64,000 nt of DNA from positions 1-64,000 of the forward strand of contig NZ_JASCQP010000021.1 of the NCBI RefSeq assembly GCF_030010555.1. The letters are read 5' to 3'. The notes beneath the pieces are model-generated. The model was not told the DNA's origin, made no database searches, and was given only the letters and a program-made list of their open reading frames with translations. The DNA is from Halomonas rhizosphaerae (GTDB lineage: Bacteria; Pseudomonadota; Gammaproteobacteria; Pseudomonadales; Halomonadaceae). Made by a program: the position numbers and the translations under genes. Positions 59,812-64,000 of the stretch are shown in pieces; the first letter of the stretch is position 1, and each line of letters starts with the position of its first letter.

Positions 59812-61236
59812 CTACTTGAGCAGTTCGCGGATATCCTTCGCTTCCCAGTGGGGGAAGTACTTGCGCACCAGGGCGTTGAGCTCCAGCTCGAAGCCGGCCC
59901 AGTCCACCTCGCCAGTCGGTCGGTTACCCGAGCGGGCGACGCCGCGGATCATCCCCGCGCCCACGGTGACATTGGAGAGCCGGTCGATGACGATGAAGCT
60001 GCCGGTGCCCGGACTCGTGCCGTAGTCATCCAGCGGCACCTCGGCGGTCAGCTCGACCCGGCAGCGGGCGATGGCGTTGAGCTCGAGGCGCTCGGCAGGG
60101 TGGCGTTCCAGGCTGTTGACGTCCACCTGGTGGAGAATCTCGCCGACCTGCCCCGACACGGAGCGCCCGGCCAGGCGGATGTCGACCTGGCGCCCGGGGG
60201 CGAGCACCTCGTCATGCATCCAGACGATGTCGGCGTCGAAGGCATCGGCCATGGCCACCTCGGCGTCGGCGGCCACGATCCAGTCGCCCCGGGAGATGTC
60301 GATCTCGTCCTCCAGGGTCACGGTGATCGCCTGCCCAGGCCAGGCGGCCTCCAGGTCGCCGTCGAAGGTGACGATGCGCTCGACCGTGGAGGTCCGCCCG
60401 GACGGCAGCACCTTGATCGCCTGCCCCGGGCGCAGGATGCCGGCCTCGAGGGTACCGGCATAGCCCCGGAAATCCAGGTCGGGCCGGTTGACATACTGCA
60501 CCGGCAGGCGCAGGTCGGTCAGGTTGCGATCGCGGCTGACCTCGATGCCCTCCAGCAGCTCGAGCAGCGGTGGGCCTGCATACCAGGGCATGCGCTCGCT
60601 GCGGTTGACCACGTTGTCGCCCTCGAGCGCCGAGAGCGGCACGAAGTGGATGTCGGGCGCGGCCAGCTGCCCGGCGAAGTCGCGATAGTCGGCGACGATC
60701 TCCTCGAAGCGAGCCTGGTCGAAGCCCACCAGGTCCATCTTGTTGACCGCGATCACCAGGTGCTGGATGCCCAGCAGGTCGGCGATGAAGCTGTGCCGGC
60801 GGGTCTGGGTCTGCACGCCATAGCGGGCATCGATCAGGATGATCGCCAGGCTCGCCGTGGAGGCCCCGGTGGCCATGTTGCGGGTGTACTGCTCGTGCCC
60901 CGGGGTGTCGGCGATGATGAACTTGCGCTTGTCGGTGGAGAAGAAGCGGTAGGCCACGTCGATGGTGATGCCCTGCTCCCGCTCGGACTGCAGGCCATCG
61001 ACCAGCAGCGCCAGGTCCACCGCTTCGCCGGTGGTGCCGCTCTTCTTCGAGGCCTGGGTGATCGCAGCGAGCTGGTCGTCGAAGATCATCTTGGAGTCGT
61101 GCAGCAGGCGGCCGATCAGGGTCGACTTGCCGTCGTCGACGCTGCCGCAGGTGATGAAGCGCAGCAGGTCCTTGTTCTCGTGCTCGTGCAGGTACTGCTC
61201 GATGTTGTCGGCGATCAGGGTCGATTGGTGTGACAT
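59812..61236 (-). CDS. cysN: Sulfate adenylyltransferase subunit 1 (GTPase)
   Basis: This 474-residue GTPase subunit drives ATP sulfurylase, which activates sulfate to APS. The G motifs are [20 protein letters not shown] and NKMDLVG. It has no C-terminal APS kinase (CysC) domain, so CysC or a PAPS-independent route is elsewhere. Its ATG overlaps the cysD stop (TGATG). Confidence 0.97.
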   Translation of the reverse strand: MSHQSTLIADNIEQYLHEHENKDLLRFITCGSVDDGKSTLIGRLLHDSKMIFDDQLAAITQASKKSGTTGEAVDLALLVDGLQSEREQGITIDVAYRFFSTDKRKFIIADTPGHEQYTRNMATGASTASLAIILIDARYGVQTQTRRHSFIADLLGIQHLVIAVNKMDLVGFDQARFEEIVADYRDFAGQLAAPDIHFVPLSALEGDNVVNRSERMPWYAGPPLLELLEGIEVSRDRNLTDLRLPVQYVNRPDLDFRGYAGTLEAGILRPGQAIKVLPSGRTSTVERIVTFDGDLEAAWPGQAITVTLEDEIDISRGDWIVAADAEVAMADAFDADIVWMHDEVLAPGRQVDIRLAGRSVSGQVGEILHQVDVNSLERHPAERLELNAIARCRVELTAEVPLDDYGTSPGTGSFIVIDRLSNVTVGAGMIRGVARSGNRPTGEVDWAGFELELNALVRKYFPHWEAKDIRELLK

Positions 61237-62204
61237 CAGAAATAGCCCTCGCGCTTCTTCTTCTCCATGGAGCCGGCCTGGTCGTGGTCGATGGCGCGGC
61301 CGCTGCGCTCGCTGGTGCGGGTCAGCAGCATCTCCTGGATGATCTCGGGCAGGGTGTCCGCCCGCGACTCCACGGCGCCGGTCAGCGGATAGCAGCCCAG
61401 GGTGCGGAAGCGCACCCATTTCTCCTCGGGCACCTCGCCCTCGGCCAGCGGCATCCGATCGTCGTCGACCATGATCAGCATGCCGTCGCGCTCCACCACC
61501 GGACGCGGCGCGGCGTAGTAGAGCGGCACGATGGGAATGCCCTCGAGGTGGATGTACTGCCAGATATCCAGCTCGGTCCAGTTGGAGAGTGGGAAGGCGC
61601 GGATCGACTCGCCCTTGTTGACCCGGGCGTTGTAGAGGTTCCACAGTTCCGGGCGCTGGTTCTTGGGATCCCAGCGATGGTGCCGGTCGCGGAAGGAGAA
61701 CACCCGCTCCTTGGCGCGGCTGGCCTCCTCGTCACGGCGCGCCCCGCCGAAGGCGGCATCGAAGCCGTACTTGTCCAGCGCCTGCTTCAGGGACTGGGTC
61801 TTCATCACGTCGGTATAGCCGCTCGAACCATGATCGAAGGGGTTGATGCCGGCGGCACGCCCCTCCTCGTTGATGTGCTCGATCAGCTCCATGCCGGATT
61901 CGGCGGCCATGCGATCGCGGAACTCGATCATCTCGCGGAACTTCCAGGTGGTGTTGACGTGCATCAGCGGGAAGGGCGGCGGCCCGGGATAGAAGGCCTT
62001 GCGCGCCAGGTGCAGCATTACCGAGGAGTCCTTGCCGATGGAGTAGAGCATCACCGGGTTGGCGAACTCCGCCACCACCTCGCGGATGATGTGGATCGAC
62101 TCGGCCTCGAGCTGCTGGAGGTGGGTCTGCCGCTGGCGCGACGGGACCAGGCCGGCGGCGGCCTCGACGGCGCTCTCGCGTGACGGTGCGTGAAGACTGC
62201 TCAT
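61236..62204 (-). CDS. cysD: Sulfate adenylyltransferase subunit 2
   Basis: This 322-residue PP-loop ATPase subunit transfers AMP to sulfate. It shows the PP-loop [12 protein letters not shown] and the [15 protein letters not shown] and [12 protein letters not shown] segments. It is about 20 residues longer at the N terminus than E. coli CysD (302). It is the first gene of the pair. Confidence 0.96.
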   Translation of the reverse strand: MSSLHAPSRESAVEAAAGLVPSRQRQTHLQQLEAESIHIIREVVAEFANPVMLYSIGKDSSVMLHLARKAFYPGPPPFPLMHVNTTWKFREMIEFRDRMAAESGMELIEHINEEGRAAGINPFDHGSSGYTDVMKTQSLKQALDKYGFDAAFGGARRDEEASRAKERVFSFRDRHHRWDPKNQRPELWNLYNARVNKGESIRAFPLSNWTELDIWQYIHLEGIPIVPLYYAAPRPVVERDGMLIMVDDDRMPLAEGEVPEEKWVRFRTLGCYPLTGAVESRADTLPEIIQEMLLTRTSERSGRAIDHDQAGSMEKKKREGYF

Positions 62205-62326
62205 GGCCCGGCTACCTCGCATGACGTTGGGCGGGTGAGATCATGCGAGACAGGGTAACGCCGGGCCAATAATAACCCAAAAGAATTAATAACTATCTTT
62301 TTATAGCCAATATGGCTATTTGTCAT
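62205..62326 (-). promoter_or_regulatory. cysDN promoter region with a LysR-type box
   Basis: This is the most AT-rich spot near the operon. The palindrome ATAGCC-AATAT-GGCTAT (62303-62319) has the ATA-N11-TAT shape of LysR-family sites and is a candidate CysB box. ATAACCC and ATAACT half-site-like motifs lie between it and the gene. Confidence 0.45.
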
Positions 62327-63061
62327 TCACGGGTCGACGCGCTCCACCCAGGTCGCCAGCTCGCTGTCTCGAAGCTCGATGAGGCGATAGCCCGGGCGCG
62401 AGGCCTCATCGAGGGCGAAGGTCGAGGAGCCGGGAAGGAACTGGTCGGAGGTGGCGGGGCAGCCGTAGGCCGGCACCTCGCCGTCCGCCAGGACATGGGT
62501 GCCGTGGAAGGCCTGGTGGACATGGCCGAAGAACACCGCCCGGACCTGGCGATGGGGGGCGACGACCCGCCAGAAGGCCTCGCCATCGGCCAGGCCGATC
62601 TCGTCGAGCCAGGCCGAGCCGACGGGCAGCGGCGGATGATGCATCACCAGCAGGATCGGCCGGTCGTCGGCCGCGAGACGCTCGTCCAGGGTGGCCAGGG
62701 CCGCCTCGCCCAGCTCGCCGCCGGGCCGGCCGCTCACGCGGGTATCCAGCAGCAGCGCCCGCCAGCTTCCCAGGTCCAGCTCGTCGTGTAGCGCACGACT
62801 CTCGGCCATCAGCGCCGGCTGGTCGTGGTTGCCGGGGAGCCAGAACCAGGGGGCGTCGAGCCGTGTCAGCACCTGTTCCGCCAGCCGGTAGGAAGCCGCC
62901 GTCTCGTCCTCGCTGACGTCACCGGTGACCAGCACCAGCTCCGGCCGCTCCCGGTTCACCGCCTCGACCACGGCCTCCAGCTGGCGCAGCGGGAAGCCCG
63001 CCCGGGCGCGAGCCGCAGGGTCGGCCCGCAGGTGGCAGTCGGTGAGCTGGACCAGTCGCAT
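62327..63061 (-). CDS. cpdA: 3',5'-cyclic-AMP phosphodiesterase
   Basis: This 244-residue metallophosphoesterase has the ordered metal motifs QLTDCHL, VLVTGDVSED, LPGNHDQ, LVMHHPP and FFGHVHQ. In E. coli CpdA lowers cAMP. The neighbours nudF and the DUF1249 gene upstream are also the E. coli neighbours (yqiB-cpdA-yqiA-parE), although here yqiA-parE lies about 8 kb away. Confidence 0.93.
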   Translation of the reverse strand: MRLVQLTDCHLRADPAARARAGFPLRQLEAVVEAVNRERPELVLVTGDVSEDETAASYRLAEQVLTRLDAPWFWLPGNHDQPALMAESRALHDELDLGSWRALLLDTRVSGRPGGELGEAALATLDERLAADDRPILLVMHHPPLPVGSAWLDEIGLADGEAFWRVVAPHRQVRAVFFGHVHQAFHGTHVLADGEVPAYGCPATSDQFLPGSSTFALDEASRPGYRLIELRDSELATWVERVDP

Positions 63062-63077
63062 CAGTGCCGCATTCTCC

Positions 63078-63524
63078 TCAGGGCAGTTGGGGCAGGTCGA
63101 GGGAGTGGCCATGGGCCAGGCCATGGTCCAGCCATTCGCCGAGGAAGCGGTTGAGCTGCAGCTTCTCGTCGGGCTGGTGCATGCGCGAGTTGGGATAGCG
63201 GTAGCGACCGTCGAAGTGACGCTGACGCTGGAAGTCGGTGACCTCGGCCATGCGCACGTCGTGGTAGAGGTGAACGCGCATGCGCGGGGTGTCGATCATC
63301 GTGTCGAGCACCCCGCGCTGGGAGACGCGCACGATGCTGGTGTAGGGGGCACGCTCCTGGAGCTTGAGGCACAGGGCCCCCAGGCGACGGCCATGGTTGA
63401 ACAGCTCGACCTCGCGGGTCTCGCCGACCTCCAGGTCGCCCAGCAGCCGGGTCAGCCGGATGAAATTGGCGGTGCACTCGCCCTGCAGGGTCTTCAGGTC
63501 GGTGACATAGGCGTTTCTCGGCAC
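63078..63524 (-). CDS. DUF1249 (YqiB-like) protein
   Basis: This is a 148-residue protein of unknown function. The LKTLQGECTANFIRL N terminus, VSQRGVLDTMIDTPRMRVHLYHDVR and NRFLGEWLDHGL are typical. The start is a GTG at 63524 with a strong AAGGAGG; the next upstream ATG lacks one. It lies between nudF and cpdA. Confidence 0.88.
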   Translation of the reverse strand: MPRNAYVTDLKTLQGECTANFIRLTRLLGDLEVGETREVELFNHGRRLGALCLKLQERAPYTSIVRVSQRGVLDTMIDTPRMRVHLYHDVRMAEVTDFQRQRHFDGRYRYPNSRMHQPDEKLQLNRFLGEWLDHGLAHGHSLDLPQLP

Positions 63525-63525
63525 G

Positions 63526-64000
63526 CTACCTCCTTGCTCGCAACGATGCGCGTTCACCGGCCAGCCAGTGGAAGGCGATCAGGCACATGGCATTGTCGAG
63601 TCGCCCGGCCTGCAGGAGTTCCCAGGCCCGGGTAAACGGCAGCACATGCACGCGGATATCCTCGTGCTCCTCGTCGAGCCCGTGCACCCCACCGAGGCCA
63701 CGGCTGTCGACCAGGCCACAGAACAGGGTGACCCGCTCGTCGCAGGCCCCGGGGCTCGGATAGTAGGTGTGCAGCTCGACCAGCTCGCCCACCTCGCAAC
63801 CGGCCTCCTCCATGGCCTCGCGTCGCGCTACCTCGGTGACACTCTCGCCACGCTCGACCAGCCCGGCCACCACCTCCATCTTCCAGGGGGAATCGGGGTC
63901 GTCGAGGGCACCGGCGCGGAACTGCTCGACCAGCACCACGGTGTCGCGCTCCACGTCGTAGAGCAGCACCCCCACCGCATCGTGACGATGGTGCACCTCG
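63526..64000 (-). CDS. nudF: ADP-ribose pyrophosphatase, 5' end outside window
   Basis: This is a Nudix hydrolase that splits ADP-ribose to AMP and ribose-5-phosphate. About 158 codons are present; the N-terminal part lies beyond position 64000. The Nudix box GLVERGESVTEVARREAMEEAG is complete, and the VVLVEQFRAGA and EDIRVHV segments match E. coli NudF. The DUF1249 gene starts one base after its stop, with its ribosome site inside nudF. Confidence 0.93.
   Translation of the reverse strand, partial: EVHHRHDAVGVLLYDVERDTVVLVEQFRAGALDDPDSPWKMEVVAGLVERGESVTEVARREAMEEAGCEVGELVELHTYYPSPGACDERVTLFCGLVDSRGLGGVHGLDEEHEDIRVHVLPFTRAWELLQAGRLDNAMCLIAFHWLAGERASLRARR

Noticed and set aside
59812-61236. 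A CysNC fusion with APS kinase
   Set aside because: The protein ends after the EF-Tu-like barrels; no second P-loop kinase domain is present.

Overview
The window is a GC-rich, densely packed stretch of a gammaproteobacterial chromosome, most likely Halomonas or a close relative in the Halomonadaceae. This is inferred from the E. coli-like block nnr-tsaE-amiB-mutL-miaA-hfq-hflX-hflK-hflC flanked by orn, rsgA, psd, epmA and efp, the cmoAB and cysDN pairs, and the overall protein flavour. No rRNA, tRNA, transposase, phage gene or CRISPR array is seen. Both edges are cut: a terminator at the left and a truncated nudF at the right.

Left part (1-13877): an acidic lipoprotein with a duplicated segment, a VOC-fold protein, a membrane M48 peptidase with its LemA partner, a lipid-kinase-like protein, a KefB/YbaL-type antiporter, a small membrane protein, pepN, a DUF454 protein, a YajQ-type protein, a GNAT acetyltransferase, a RimK-like ATP-grasp protein and cobO.

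Most interesting region (13976-23993): a self-contained operon for an alginate-like, synthase-dependent exopolysaccharide. It opens with a near-consensus sigma-54 promoter and a 10+10 bp palindrome about 120 bp upstream of the predicted start site. It then encodes UDP-glucose dehydrogenase, an Alg8-like synthase with an unusual periplasmic extension, an Alg44-like PilZ/membrane-fusion protein, a PL14-like lyase, an AlgL/PL5-like lyase and a giant Sel1-repeat lipoprotein. A perfect 19-bp hairpin terminator closes it. Because the dehydrogenase should supply UDP-glucuronate rather than GDP-mannuronate, the product is inferred to be a glucuronan-type polymer controlled by cyclic di-GMP. No outer-membrane porin, epimerase, acetylase or GDP-mannose gene is present in the cluster.

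Middle part (24016-44979): purA, hisZ, hflC, hflK, hflX, hfq, miaA, mutL, an AmiB-type amidase, tsaE and nnr on the minus strand. Then come queG, orn, rsgA, a RhdA-type sulfurtransferase and psd, followed by the complete EF-P beta-lysylation set epmA, efp, epmB. Two related palindromic intergenic repeats lie here (38321-38430 and 43032-43236).

Right part (45053-64000): leuA behind a leader with a leucine-rich leader peptide and an attenuator-like hairpin; a voltage-gated-type channel with a very acidic selectivity filter; serB, parC, parE, yqiA and pgi in one minus-strand run; cmoA-cmoB; an App1-domain protein; a YugP-type peptidase; cysDN; and cpdA, a DUF1249 protein and nudF.
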